Below are positions 18,401-26,207 of a stretch of 55,381 nt of DNA, piece by piece. The notes beneath the pieces are model-generated. The model worked only from the letters and a program-made list of their open reading frames with translations. It was not told where the DNA came from and did no database searches. The stretch lies in IMG/VR virus record IMGVR_UViG_3300044644_001874, positions 1 to 55,381 of that record; one strand, written 5' to 3'. This stretch comes from a virus. Position 1 is the stretch's first letter; every line of letters begins with the position of its first letter. A program made the translations under genes and the position numbers.

Positions 18401-20303
18401 TTATTGGTACATCTTCAGAAGGAGTTCCGTCAGCCCCAAAAATTAATTCTAGCCCCTCAAAATAACTTTCAGGAAATGACACGTAAGATAGAACCCCCGA
18501 AGTTCCTCCTAAAACTGCTTCAGAATTTACTTTTGTCTCATTACATGAACAAGATTGACACTCAGGATAAGTAATCATTGGTAATCTAATAGTAAAATCC
18601 TTAGTTTCACACTTTAATCTTAAAGCGTTACAAATAAACGCAAATGGTCTAGTCCTAAGAATTCTAACACCGCACAAGAAACATAATGCCCGTATTACTG
18701 TCGTATAAATAAACAATATAAAGTGGGATACTACTAATAGTGCCACTCCAACAAACTGAAGAACTGTGAATATTATTGAAAACAAAAAAAACAATAAATC
18801 AAAGTTTTTGAATCCGTCATTTACAGGAAATTTGTTTATTGTACTATCACAGGTATCGTCATCAATTTCTTTAATCCCAATAAATCTTCCTCTACCTCCT
18901 TTTTTATATTGATCAATTAACGATGATACAGTGTATACCCTATTGAATTGAAACTCGTAAAATGTATCTTCACAATTTATGATTTCATCAAGTCTTTCAA
19001 TTTGTTCTGACCCGACAAATCCATCGGTATAACCACTCCACGCCAATCCAAAATAGTACGAACTTTGTTGTTTTCTTTTATTTATTTGATTAAAAAAATA
19101 AGTTGGGTCTGTATTTGAATTCTCCCATCCATATTCTTTAACATTAGGTAGTAAATAATGCGGTCGTCTACTTTGTATTGTTAAGTCAGTTGGTTGCGTC
19201 CATTTAACCTTAAACCTAAATTTTGATTTAGTGGGTATACCAATTGATTGGTCATTTGAAACAACTCTTTCTCCAAATTCATTGGTTATAACATAATCCA
19301 AATTCATCGGTAATTCTGTCAACCATGTTCCATCTCCATCAATAATGTTACCCGCTTGTTCCAATTCGAATACTTCCAAGACAGGATTACCATCTACATC
19401 CTGATCTGCGGTTTGTCTAATTGCTAATATTTGACCAGGTCCAGAAGTCAAATCACACAAATTACCCATATTATCTTTGGGTTTACAATTTTTTCTTAAC
19501 CTAAACTTGTCAGGAGTAGAAAAAACAGAACCCATAAAAACCGCAGTCGGTTGTATATCAACGTTAGCATCGTCTCTTAAATCGAAATCTAATCTGTTAA
19601 TTGATATATCACATATTTCAGGGTCACCCCACAAAGGAGAAATCTCAGCATTTTTAGTTAAATTAATAATCTGAGGTAAAGAATTCAAATCATTTGATGT
19701 TCGAAATCTGTTACCCGCAACTTGTGCTTCTGTGGCTAAACCGATTCTAATTAAATCTTGAGGTGTTAAAGAAAATTCCCCGATGTCAGAAAGGTCAACA
19801 TCCATGACTATCGTTCGTTCCCCCAACGGAACACCCATAATCATATAATCTCCACTATCATTAGTTTTTGTTGTAAACCTATAATATTTGTCGTAAATTT
19901 CTACGGCAGTACTTCCTGTTAGAACATCCGATTTTGTTGGTAATGTTCCAGTCGCAGCATGTTTTGAATAAGAAGGTGTATATGGTAATAGATTGTATCG
20001 ATACCCATCACTATTTTTGTCATTTGGTGATTTGTATGGATAGATACTTGTTATTAATGGATTTGATTCGTCAACCTGTTCAATAGGTATGAATATAGAA
20101 ACTCTAGCATTAGGTACCCCAAATCCATTATTTGCGGTGACCCTACCAACTAAAACACCATAATTAGCACAACTTCTTGTGTAGATATCTGTTTGTTGTA
20201 TTTTAAGAGATAAAATTTCTAAGAACTCAAATTCTTGGTCTAACTGTACATTAATTGATTTGTTAATACCAAGTTCGGTCCTAATTCTATATGAATCACC
20301 CAT
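15450..20303 (-). CDS. Giant tail-cluster protein with internal hydrophobic segments, 1617 aa
   Basis: The N-terminal phrase (ELGINKSINVQLDQEFEFLE) is followed at about residues 45-170 by a carboxypeptidase-regulatory or Cna-B-like beta fold (GVLVGRVTANNGFGVPNARV; later SGDYMIMGVPLGERTI). Two long hydrophobic stretches lie inside the protein: about 498-548 (FLFSIIFTVLQFVGVALLVV and following) and about 1026-1078 (Ala/Ile/Leu-rich, including FFPIITILLIGAAVAAVFAA). Between the first hydrophobic stretch and the rest is a Cys cluster (CQSCSCNE near 577). Hydrophobic segments of this length are unusual in a tail protein; they may be buried in assembly or inserted into the host envelope at infection. 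ATG 20303 follows a TATTTAT motif by 16 nt. It heads a coupled set with the 565-, 276- and 364-aa genes. Function unknown. Confidence 0.78.
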   Translation of the reverse strand: MGDSYRIRTELGINKSINVQLDQEFEFLEILSLKIQQTDIYTRSCANYGVLVGRVTANNGFGVPNARVSIFIPIEQVDESNPLITSIYPYKSPNDKNSDGYRYNLLPYTPSYSKHAATGTLPTKSDVLTGSTAVEIYDKYYRFTTKTNDSGDYMIMGVPLGERTIVMDVDLSDIGEFSLTPQDLIRIGLATEAQVAGNRFRTSNDLNSLPQIINLTKNAEISPLWGDPEICDISINRLDFDLRDDANVDIQPTAVFMGSVFSTPDKFRLRKNCKPKDNMGNLCDLTSGPGQILAIRQTADQDVDGNPVLEVFELEQAGNIIDGDGTWLTELPMNLDYVITNEFGERVVSNDQSIGIPTKSKFRFKVKWTQPTDLTIQSRRPHYLLPNVKEYGWENSNTDPTYFFNQINKRKQQSSYYFGLAWSGYTDGFVGSEQIERLDEIINCEDTFYEFQFNRVYTVSSLIDQYKKGGRGRFIGIKEIDDDTCDSTINKFPVNDGFKNFDLLFFLFSIIFTVLQFVGVALLVVSHFILFIYTTVIRALCFLCGVRILRTRPFAFICNALRLKCETKDFTIRLPMITYPECQSCSCNETKVNSEAVLGGTSGVLSYVSFPESYFEGLELIFGADGTPSEDVPIKSSIFAQAIAGNNDSVSDLDIFKTPKSSVVRFLSDESDEDKHFAFSESLTVGERINIFNTRKSYFDNLNKIKVTFAQSSNFGKFHFDNTITVLSNQFYDSGQLLTSVNPATTTDKNFLYTAQTENGVVNGVTGTTIQAATSVNVDYAVTQTSDQTVLYSLPTGSTITRQSYPQDREYYQVVTAITVSDAIKIWNLGELETFPNVLAAPSRLILAKKRLRGYRRNDKDFLISPLNAFSDIENQYILILQRGVDPYSPKYTNEYRLGRIFGKNIDDPGLTITAQTRLNIPIQKLTQTNISVQPFTQNGMFYPSYFFEAGNDFSGFTTSTVGYYGSLDATSNNNRLSPKNIGGVTTMVSKTNNDFYSSNQNSAKYDEAEDVSGASYIFSNITAFSLDPLSVVVLGASAGVGATLLPFVALAPFFPIITILLIGAAVAAVFAAIFAVNFNYNDVRYQYFTPNGYPRLLANPMPISSKNNNVMRTDRLPSSDVLNGSSWETNPALLQQNNNFIFYSIPDLDQPLDLASYTTGAEIPTEDLDGLPNNLTVFSTFSCENMVGLDCYEGFGDNFKINQECTTKDNVYKGCYLFLRRPLADLGKDLSNFNEWAYRFRFFYGLCRGVLAQSFMNNWVNGTLYMFPIQVDTFYNKQNKVGKVEYCKDVVYFNTDSNNFYYRSSPYNEITNTFVGKRTNNDGRVNELNLLFPTTLVNMGMKDIFYSEITFDPTTKGYIIPNINPTSYGDTSDLVNLFVVSRITDENFLEQLIPLGDNGINQLFSRPELRIDGDLAQLMSINSEIGNINFSPEYYDVLTGATNQPTQILGTAKNPTIAVWFSSTTEDLQTKDYLTPGRINFRGTDDIGYYPYPYGIKSQVVPFYQWKLNNTKLIFGDQFNTWATSQSDIVQNVRYQSLDRYASDTPYFYSDNSESNDLNARGYIFNVDGTVGDGQYKSTGALKQKFVVGAPYQFYFGTIVGETALDKFKTKYSVDE

Positions 20304-20319
20304 GTAATATCTTTAATTT

Positions 20320-20326
20320 ATAAATA
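20320..20326 (-). promoter_or_regulatory. TATTTAT late-promoter-like motif
   Basis: The minus strand reads CTATTTATAAATTAAAG, 16 nt before ATG 20303; the overlapping TATAAATT is one base from the T4 late core. It lies in the 98-nt gap after the gp6-like gene, where no clear hairpin was seen. Confidence 0.55.
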
Positions 20327-20401
20327 GTTTATGTGTAATTTTTAAGAAACAAATAGACACACATTGTAAATTATAAACCAAAGCTTAGGATAATAAACCT
20401 A

Positions 20402-22240
20402 TTAAGAGAATGTTGTGGATTGGAAGTTTACTACTGAAACTTTAATATCCTTATTTGGATATCTTATTTGATAAACTTGTGAAGGCTGAGCAAAAATAGT
20501 GTCGGCAACAGGAGCAATTTGTCTCGTTTCAGGATCAGAATATTGCATAGATGTTTCAGCCGAAGAATATTGTCCACCCACATTATTGAATACCTTAATT
20601 CCTGCTACTGTAAGTACACCATTTTGGTTCTGTACAATACTTTGTATCTCAGACAAATAAACATTCTGTCCTAATTCCCTCACTTGTGGATTAAAGTAAG
20701 TCGAAATTCTGTCTACAACATCAGCAATAACTTGTCCTGAATTCTGTGCCGAAGTTAATACAACTGATACCTCAACACTAAGATCAATTACTTCAGCAGT
20801 CAAAATGGAAATATAGTCATTAATCATTCTATAATTAGAAAGATAGGTTGCAACATTTTGTCTCAAGGTGTTCGATACAATATTAGTTAATTTACCAGAG
20901 GTATCGTAAGACAACAATTGAATTAAAATTTTATTATCGTTTTCTGTAACTGAAACTTTTGCAGGTGCTCCAAATTCTGAAGGCATATTCCTGATGATAG
21001 ATTCGTAGTCTTGAACTGTCACCGCTCTCTTCTGTGCGGAAAAGTTGAATGATACATAATTTCTAATTTCTTCCAAAGATGGTAACCCTGCTCCACCAAT
21101 TGCAGCAGTAACGTTGTTACATCTCAAAGAATTAACTACCGATGAGTTTGTTAGTTCTGATGGACCATTAACAAAGAAAGATACAGTACCAATCTGAGTG
21201 ATAACATTTGTTCCCAAGTTAGTACCTAAACCACCCCCAACTCTATATTGAACAAACAGAGTTGAATTCGGAGTTAAAGCCGAACCCAAAGATAAATTGT
21301 TTGAATATCTTTGTAGGTCTATCGTTGCCCCTAATGTTGTAAATTGATTTAACGCATCTTGTGCCGTATTGGTTCCTCCACCAAAAGTTAATTTCTTAAA
21401 CCCTTCAGGAGTGTATTCACTAATGAATCTATTTTGTGTTTGAATATATCTACCAACTTTAATTCCTGGTTGGTCGGAAACTTTTGTAGGGTCTTCAATA
21501 AAAACTCTATCTTCGGCAAGGGCATCTACTTCATACCATTTGTTAGGAACTCCTAAGAATTCCGCCGCTGTAGGTATGTTTGTATATTCAGTACCACTTT
21601 TAAGTAATACACTTGTGATTCCTAATACATTTTTTTCAGGTAAGAATAATTCAAAAAATGGCTTAACATCGTTTGGAGTAATAACCCTTTTGAAAACTTT
21701 AGTAATACCATTAACAACTAATTCTCTCTTGGTAATAGTATAATTAACCAAAACATTATTGGCATTGAAGTTAGGTATTTTTAATCTGTTGGGAAACCCT
21801 TGGGCATTATATGGTGATGTAAAATCAACGTCATATATGTTTTCAAATATTATACCAGCACCTGACACTTGAGACCCTCTCGCTAAAGTTCCAAGATATC
21901 TCTCATCTTCTTTATCTCCAAAGGCAGGTACGGTAATTGAAAAATCTACTAAAGATACTGATGGTCTTTGTCCAGGAAGTTTTAATCCATAAGTTCTCGC
22001 AATATTATATATTGAAGATCTTTGTTGCGCATATTGAAGTACTGTTTCTTGAATACTTCTATCTATGTGATAATGTAAGTTATCAGCAACCGCAGCATTC
22101 AAGTCCAAAAATACCGAGAATACAGATGCGTCATTAAAATCCTGAATCAATTCAGGATAGTATGTTCTTACATAGTTTAATAACTCAGTTCTTATCCCCT
22201 GATAATCTCTAGTTGTATATGAAATTTTACGATTTGCCAT
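20402..22240 (-). CDS. Baseplate wedge protein, gp6 / gpJ family
   Basis: 612 residues, close to T4 gp6 (660). The opening (ISYTTRDYQGIRTELLNYVR) and the following LNAAVADNLHYHIDRSIQE are typical of gp6/gpJ-type wedge proteins that form the baseplate inner ring. The middle has the usual K-L-x-FGGG and QYRVGGG turns, and YEAII-like YESIIRNMP appears near residue 420. The C-terminal third is the domain that dimerises between wedges. The gene starts 5 nt after the gp25-like stop, so the two wedge genes are co-transcribed as in many myoviruses. Confidence 0.88.
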   Translation of the reverse strand: MANRKISYTTRDYQGIRTELLNYVRTYYPELIQDFNDASVFSVFLDLNAAVADNLHYHIDRSIQETVLQYAQQRSSIYNIARTYGLKLPGQRPSVSLVDFSITVPAFGDKEDERYLGTLARGSQVSGAGIIFENIYDVDFTSPYNAQGFPNRLKIPNFNANNVLVNYTITKRELVVNGITKVFKRVITPNDVKPFFELFLPEKNVLGITSVLLKSGTEYTNIPTAAEFLGVPNKWYEVDALAEDRVFIEDPTKVSDQPGIKVGRYIQTQNRFISEYTPEGFKKLTFGGGTNTAQDALNQFTTLGATIDLQRYSNNLSLGSALTPNSTLFVQYRVGGGLGTNLGTNVITQIGTVSFFVNGPSELTNSSVVNSLRCNNVTAAIGGAGLPSLEEIRNYVSFNFSAQKRAVTVQDYESIIRNMPSEFGAPAKVSVTENDNKILIQLLSYDTSGKLTNIVSNTLRQNVATYLSNYRMINDYISILTAEVIDLSVEVSVVLTSAQNSGQVIADVVDRISTYFNPQVRELGQNVYLSEIQSIVQNQNGVLTVAGIKVFNNVGGQYSSAETSMQYSDPETRQIAPVADTIFAQPSQVYQIRYPNKDIKVSVVNFQSTTFS

Positions 22241-22245
22241 CTATA

Positions 22246-22716
22246 TTAAATATTAATAATAACAAAATCACTTTGAGCAAAAGTCGATCTGTTGTTCGAG
22301 TAATCTATTCTAATTTTAGCGGTATATTCCGAAGTTCCTTTTCCAGGTAATCTATAAATTGGAGACTCGCTTGTTCCAAGTGTATTTTCACCTAACATGG
22401 TATCAACTTCTTCCATTGGGTCAGCAGGTGTGATTGATATTTGATTCAATAACAGGTTTGGCATATAAACTTGAACAGCATCTCTTATATCTGATTGTAT
22501 TGCATCAAAAGTTAAACCATCAAATGGCTCAAATAAAAATTCATACAGTCTTGTTCCAAAATCAGGTAAAAAATACCTACTACCTTTTCTAGTTAAAAGA
22601 AGGTGAATTAAGTCAGATTTAATTTGCTGAGATTCTAATTGGGTAAGTTCTAAAAAATCACCCCGTCTCGAATCTCTGAAAGGAAAGTTTATTCCATATG
22701 TTACTCCGTTCGCCAT
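22246..22716 (-). CDS. Baseplate wedge protein, gp25 family
   Basis: I chose ATG 22716 (MANGVTYGINFPFRDSRRGD), giving 156 aa; a longer frame from a TTG adds a 15-aa hydrophobic stretch unlike the family. T4 gp25 has 132 aa. The core signature GSRYFLPDFGTRLYEFLFEP matches the GxRxxxPxFGTxLxxxLFEP pattern of gp25/TssE proteins, which clamp the sheath to the baseplate. The C-terminus (TAKIRIDYSNNRSTFAQSDF) is a beta strand region. Two TATTTAT motifs lie upstream, after the NrdA terminator, so this gene starts a new late transcript that continues into the gp6-like gene. Confidence 0.88.
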   Translation of the reverse strand: MANGVTYGINFPFRDSRRGDFLELTQLESQQIKSDLIHLLLTRKGSRYFLPDFGTRLYEFLFEPFDGLTFDAIQSDIRDAVQVYMPNLLLNQISITPADPMEEVDTMLGENTLGTSESPIYRLPGKGTSEYTAKIRIDYSNNRSTFAQSDFVIINI

Positions 22717-22720
22717 AAAG

Positions 22721-22727
22721 ATAAATA
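22721..22727 (-). promoter_or_regulatory. TATTTAT late-promoter-like motif (proximal)
   Basis: The minus strand reads CTTATATTTATCTTTATG, 4 nt from ATG 22716. It is the nearer of two copies in this gap; the spacing resembles that at the HNH gene. Confidence 0.35.
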
Positions 22728-22747
22728 TAAGACCCTTGTTTTTCCTT

Positions 22748-22754
22748 ATAAATA
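22748..22754 (-). promoter_or_regulatory. TATTTAT late-promoter-like motif (distal)
   Basis: The minus strand reads GGCTATTTATAAGGAAAAAC, 31 nt before ATG 22716 and about 10 nt after the U-tract of the NrdA terminator. A promoter directly after a terminator makes sense as the start of the wedge-gene transcript. Confidence 0.55.
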
Positions 22755-22763
22755 GCCACAAAT

Positions 22764-22789
22764 AAAAAATCCCGATATATATCGGGATT
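22764..22789 (-). terminator. Intrinsic terminator after nrdA
   Basis: The minus-strand palindrome AATCCCGATATATATCGGGATT (a 9-bp stem AATCCCGAT/ATCGGGATT) is followed by TTTTTT. It lies 11 nt after the NrdA stop codon and closes the replication operon. Confidence 0.85.
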
Positions 22790-22799
22790 AATTATTTAA

Positions 22800-25226
22800 T
22801 TAGGAAGAACAACCGAAACATTCAATTTCAATTCCTTCTGGTTTTGGTGGTAAATTCATACTACTATAATCAACTTTAGGAACTTCAACATTTGGTTTTG
22901 GTTTTTGTGCCTTTGACATATCCAACGCTAAGTGTTTAGCCCCTGTTGAAATTGCCTTAGTCCTTACATAATAACACAATGTTTTCAAACCTTTTTCCCA
23001 CGAGTGAAAGTGAGATGATGTAATTTTAGACAACGTAGGGTTCGACATATATATGTTCATAGACTGAGACTGATCAATGAATGGTGCTCTATCTGCCGCC
23101 ATATTAATCAAATCTCTCTGAGAAATCTCCCAAATTGTTTTATACTTAGGAATTAAATGCTCAATTCTCTTAACCTTTTTGTTATAGTTTTTGTCTTCAG
23201 GGTCAAGGTATTGATTGAAGTTAATGTTTTGAATTGAACCTTCATTCATAATAATTTCATTCTTCAAATCTTCGGACCAAATACCAATTTTTTCAAAGTC
23301 ATTAATCAAGTACTTGTTCACAATCATAATCTCCCCACCAACAACTCTTCTATTAAACAATGCGGAATGTGCTGGTTCGGTCATCTCAAATGAACCAGTA
23401 ATTTTTGCTGAAGACGCGACTGGCATCTGAGCAGTGAATAAGGAGTTACAAACACCAAATTCTTGTACGTCTTTTTTCAACGTTTCCCAATCCAAGAATA
23501 ATTCAGAGTCATTCAACCCCCACATATCAAATTGGAAAATCCCTTTCGACATTGGAGAACCTTTGAAGAATTCGTAAGGGTGTCTAATTCCTTTCTTACA
23601 CAAATCATTACTTTCAGTGATTGCCGCATAATAAATTGCCTCAAAAATATTCTTATTCAAAGTTTTAGCTTCATCTGAAGTGAATACATAGTCCAATAAA
23701 CAGAATACGTCAGCTAAACCTTGTACCCCAATACCAATCGCTCTTTGTTCTAAACCTCCTTTAAGACCTTTTTCAGTTGAATAATTATTCTTGTCGATAA
23801 CATTGTTCAACGCTCTAACCGCCTTTCTAACTTCTTCAATCAATAGTTTGTAATCAAACTTACCATCAACAATAAAGTTTTTAAGTACGATTGATGATAG
23901 TGTACAAATCGCAGTTGTATTCTCATCAGTATACTGATAGATTTCATTACATAGGTTAGATTGTTTAATCACACCAATGTTTTGATGATTTGTTTTTTTG
24001 TTCGCACTATCTTTAGCACATAAGTAAGGTACACCAGTTTCAACTTGAGATTCAATGACTTTACTCCAAATCTCTTGTGCTTTTACTTTTCGACCGATTC
24101 CTGCTTTTACCGCCAACTGATAGTTTCTTTCATATTCATCACCGAAACATTCCTGTAATGGTTTAATACCCGCTTTGATAATATCATTCGGACAGAACAA
24201 ATACCAATCTTCATTGTTTTTAACTGCTCTCATGAAGTTATCAGGAATCCAAAGTGCGGTAAATAAATCTCTCGCTCTTAATTCTTCAGCACCTGTATTC
24301 TTTTTGATATCCAATAAATCAAAAATATCTTTGTGCCATGGTTCCAAGTATATCGCAGCACTACCAGGTCTTCTTCCTTGTTGGTTAAAGAATCTCAATG
24401 ATTCGTTTACAATCTTAAGATATTTTAACAATCCACCAGCAAAACCACCAGATGATTTGATTCTACTTTCTTTACTTCTGATGTTTGACATAGACAATCC
24501 AATACCCGCAGCATCTGAAGAATAGGTTGAGATGTCATTCAAGGTTTTTAGTAATCCTTCTCTTGAATCTGAATTATTATAATGTAACACACAAGACGCT
24601 AACTGAGGAACTTTGGTTCCTGAGTTAATCATAATTGGTGTTGCCTTAGAAATTCTCTGACTTGATAATGAATGATAATATTCTACCGCTTCTTCGAATG
24701 AATTAGTTACCCATAGAGCAACTCTCATATACATATGTTGTGGTCTTTCGATTACTTTACCCTGAGGAGTTTTCAACAAGTACATTTCTTGTAGTGATCT
24801 CCATCCAAAGTAATCAAAATTGTAATCATTCTCATGATTGATTACCTCATCAATCTTAGACGGACCATACTTTTCAATCACCTCCATTAGGTCATCATGA
24901 ACTACACCATCAACATGAAGGGTGTGCATTACATTTGAAAAACTTGGATCGGTATCTTTATGATACGATGAAATCGCAACTGAAGCCGCAAGTCTAGAAT
25001 AATCATAATGACTACCAGTATATGCCGCAGCGATTTCATAAACAAGTTTATCTAACTCTTTTGTGGTTATATTACCTTCAGTTGGTACTGATGTAATAAC
25101 TTTAATGAATATTTCATCAGAGTTAACAGTCAAACCCTTAGCAGCTCGTTTAATTCTATTATAAATTTTTTGTGGATTGAAGGCAACATCCTCCCCTCCT
25201 CTTTTTTTAATTTTTAATGACATCAT
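22800..25226 (-). CDS. nrdA: Class I ribonucleotide reductase, large (alpha) subunit
   Basis: 808 residues. An N-terminal ATP-cone (LKIKKRGGEDVAFNPQKIYN) binds the activity effector. Catalytic residues are visible: C212 in ASCVL, N424/C426/E428 in SNLCNE, C441 in AICTLSS, a Tyr pair in TLCYYVRT, and the C-terminal redox pair CFGC (C803, C806). It reduces ribonucleoside diphosphates to deoxynucleotides for phage DNA synthesis, with radical supplied by NrdB. Starts ATG ATG (25226 or 25223), 18 nt after nrdB. The sequence looks complete and functional, with no intein or intron. It is the last gene of the replication operon and is followed by a strong terminator. Confidence 0.96.
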   Translation of the reverse strand: MMSLKIKKRGGEDVAFNPQKIYNRIKRAAKGLTVNSDEIFIKVITSVPTEGNITTKELDKLVYEIAAAYTGSHYDYSRLAASVAISSYHKDTDPSFSNVMHTLHVDGVVHDDLMEVIEKYGPSKIDEVINHENDYNFDYFGWRSLQEMYLLKTPQGKVIERPQHMYMRVALWVTNSFEEAVEYYHSLSSQRISKATPIMINSGTKVPQLASCVLHYNNSDSREGLLKTLNDISTYSSDAAGIGLSMSNIRSKESRIKSSGGFAGGLLKYLKIVNESLRFFNQQGRRPGSAAIYLEPWHKDIFDLLDIKKNTGAEELRARDLFTALWIPDNFMRAVKNNEDWYLFCPNDIIKAGIKPLQECFGDEYERNYQLAVKAGIGRKVKAQEIWSKVIESQVETGVPYLCAKDSANKKTNHQNIGVIKQSNLCNEIYQYTDENTTAICTLSSIVLKNFIVDGKFDYKLLIEEVRKAVRALNNVIDKNNYSTEKGLKGGLEQRAIGIGVQGLADVFCLLDYVFTSDEAKTLNKNIFEAIYYAAITESNDLCKKGIRHPYEFFKGSPMSKGIFQFDMWGLNDSELFLDWETLKKDVQEFGVCNSLFTAQMPVASSAKITGSFEMTEPAHSALFNRRVVGGEIMIVNKYLINDFEKIGIWSEDLKNEIIMNEGSIQNINFNQYLDPEDKNYNKKVKRIEHLIPKYKTIWEISQRDLINMAADRAPFIDQSQSMNIYMSNPTLSKITSSHFHSWEKGLKTLCYYVRTKAISTGAKHLALDMSKAQKPKPNVEVPKVDYSSMNLPPKPEGIEIECFGCSS

Positions 25227-25244
25227 AGATATAAAAGTATTAAA

Positions 25245-26192
25245 TTAAAAATCAGAATCAAATGATAACTCTTCGTTTAGTTTAGCTTTTTGGTATTCCA
25301 TTGTTCTTGACTCAAAGAAGTTACCCTTTGTTTCAACTGCAATTTGTTCCATAAACTTGAATGGTTGTTCAACATTGAATTCTTTTTTACATCCAAACTT
25401 AACCAACAATCCATCAGTAACGAATTCCAAATATTGTTTCATAAGATTGGAGTTCATACCAATAAGTGAAACAGGTAATGATTCAGTGATGAATTCTTTT
25501 TCAATCTCCAATGCAGACAATAGAATTTCTTTGATTCTTTTTTCTGATGGTTTAGTCTCCAAGTGATTATTAACCAAGTGAATTGCAAAGTCACAGTGAA
25601 GATTCTCGTCTTTGAAAATCAAACTATTTGCATTACACAAACCTTGCATAATACCTCTCGACTTCAACCAGAAAATTGAACAGAAAGACCCTGAAAAGAA
25701 GATACCTTCAACCGCAGCGAATGCCACAAGTCTCTCTTGGAAGGATGCGTTTTCAATCCAATCAAGAGCCCACTTAGCCTTCTTTTGAACTGCAGGTAGA
25801 TTATCTAATGCTGTAAAACAAAGTTGTTTTTCTTTTTCGTTTGAGATATATGTATCGATGAGTAATGAATACATCAAGCTATGAATGTTTTCCATCATCA
25901 ACTGAAATCCATAGAAAAATTTAGCCTCAGGATATTGTACTTCCTTTAAGAAATTTTCTGCAAGATTTTCATTAACAATACCATCAGAAGCTGCGAAGAA
26001 TGATAAAATATTTTTAACGAAATATTGTTCATTTTCAGTAAGATTATTCCAATCTCTAATATCGTTAGTCAAATCTACCTCTTCAGCAGTCCAAAATGCT
26101 GCTTGATGTTGTTTGTAAAATTCCCAAATATCATTGTGCTCAATGGGGAATATAACGAATCTGTTGGGATTCTCTATTAAAATTTTTTCCAT
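25245..26192 (-). CDS. nrdB: Class I ribonucleotide reductase, small (beta) subunit
   Basis: 315 residues. Metal ligands and radical Tyr are all present with normal spacing: D70, E101, H104, Y108 ([16 protein letters not shown]), E162 ([10 protein letters not shown]), E196 and H199 (DENLHCDF). It forms the diiron-tyrosyl radical cofactor for NrdA. The phrases [13 protein letters not shown] and [17 protein letters not shown] closely match eukaryotic-type R2 rather than E. coli NrdB. The C-terminal tail LSFDSDF resembles the R1-docking peptide of that group. It lies between the helicase gene and nrdA. Confidence 0.96.
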   Translation of the reverse strand: MEKILIENPNRFVIFPIEHNDIWEFYKQHQAAFWTAEEVDLTNDIRDWNNLTENEQYFVKNILSFFAASDGIVNENLAENFLKEVQYPEAKFFYGFQLMMENIHSLMYSLLIDTYISNEKEKQLCFTALDNLPAVQKKAKWALDWIENASFQERLVAFAAVEGIFFSGSFCSIFWLKSRGIMQGLCNANSLIFKDENLHCDFAIHLVNNHLETKPSEKRIKEILLSALEIEKEFITESLPVSLIGMNSNLMKQYLEFVTDGLLVKFGCKKEFNVEQPFKFMEQIAVETKGNFFESRTMEYQKAKLNEELSFDSDF

Positions 26193-26207
26193 AATTAATT
26201 GTGTGTT

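Noticed and set aside
22717-22761. Longer start for the gp25-like gene at a TTG (22761)
   Set aside because: Adds 15 hydrophobic residues not typical of gp25, overlaps two TATTTAT boxes and uses a rare start; ATG 22716 gives a family-like N-terminus.
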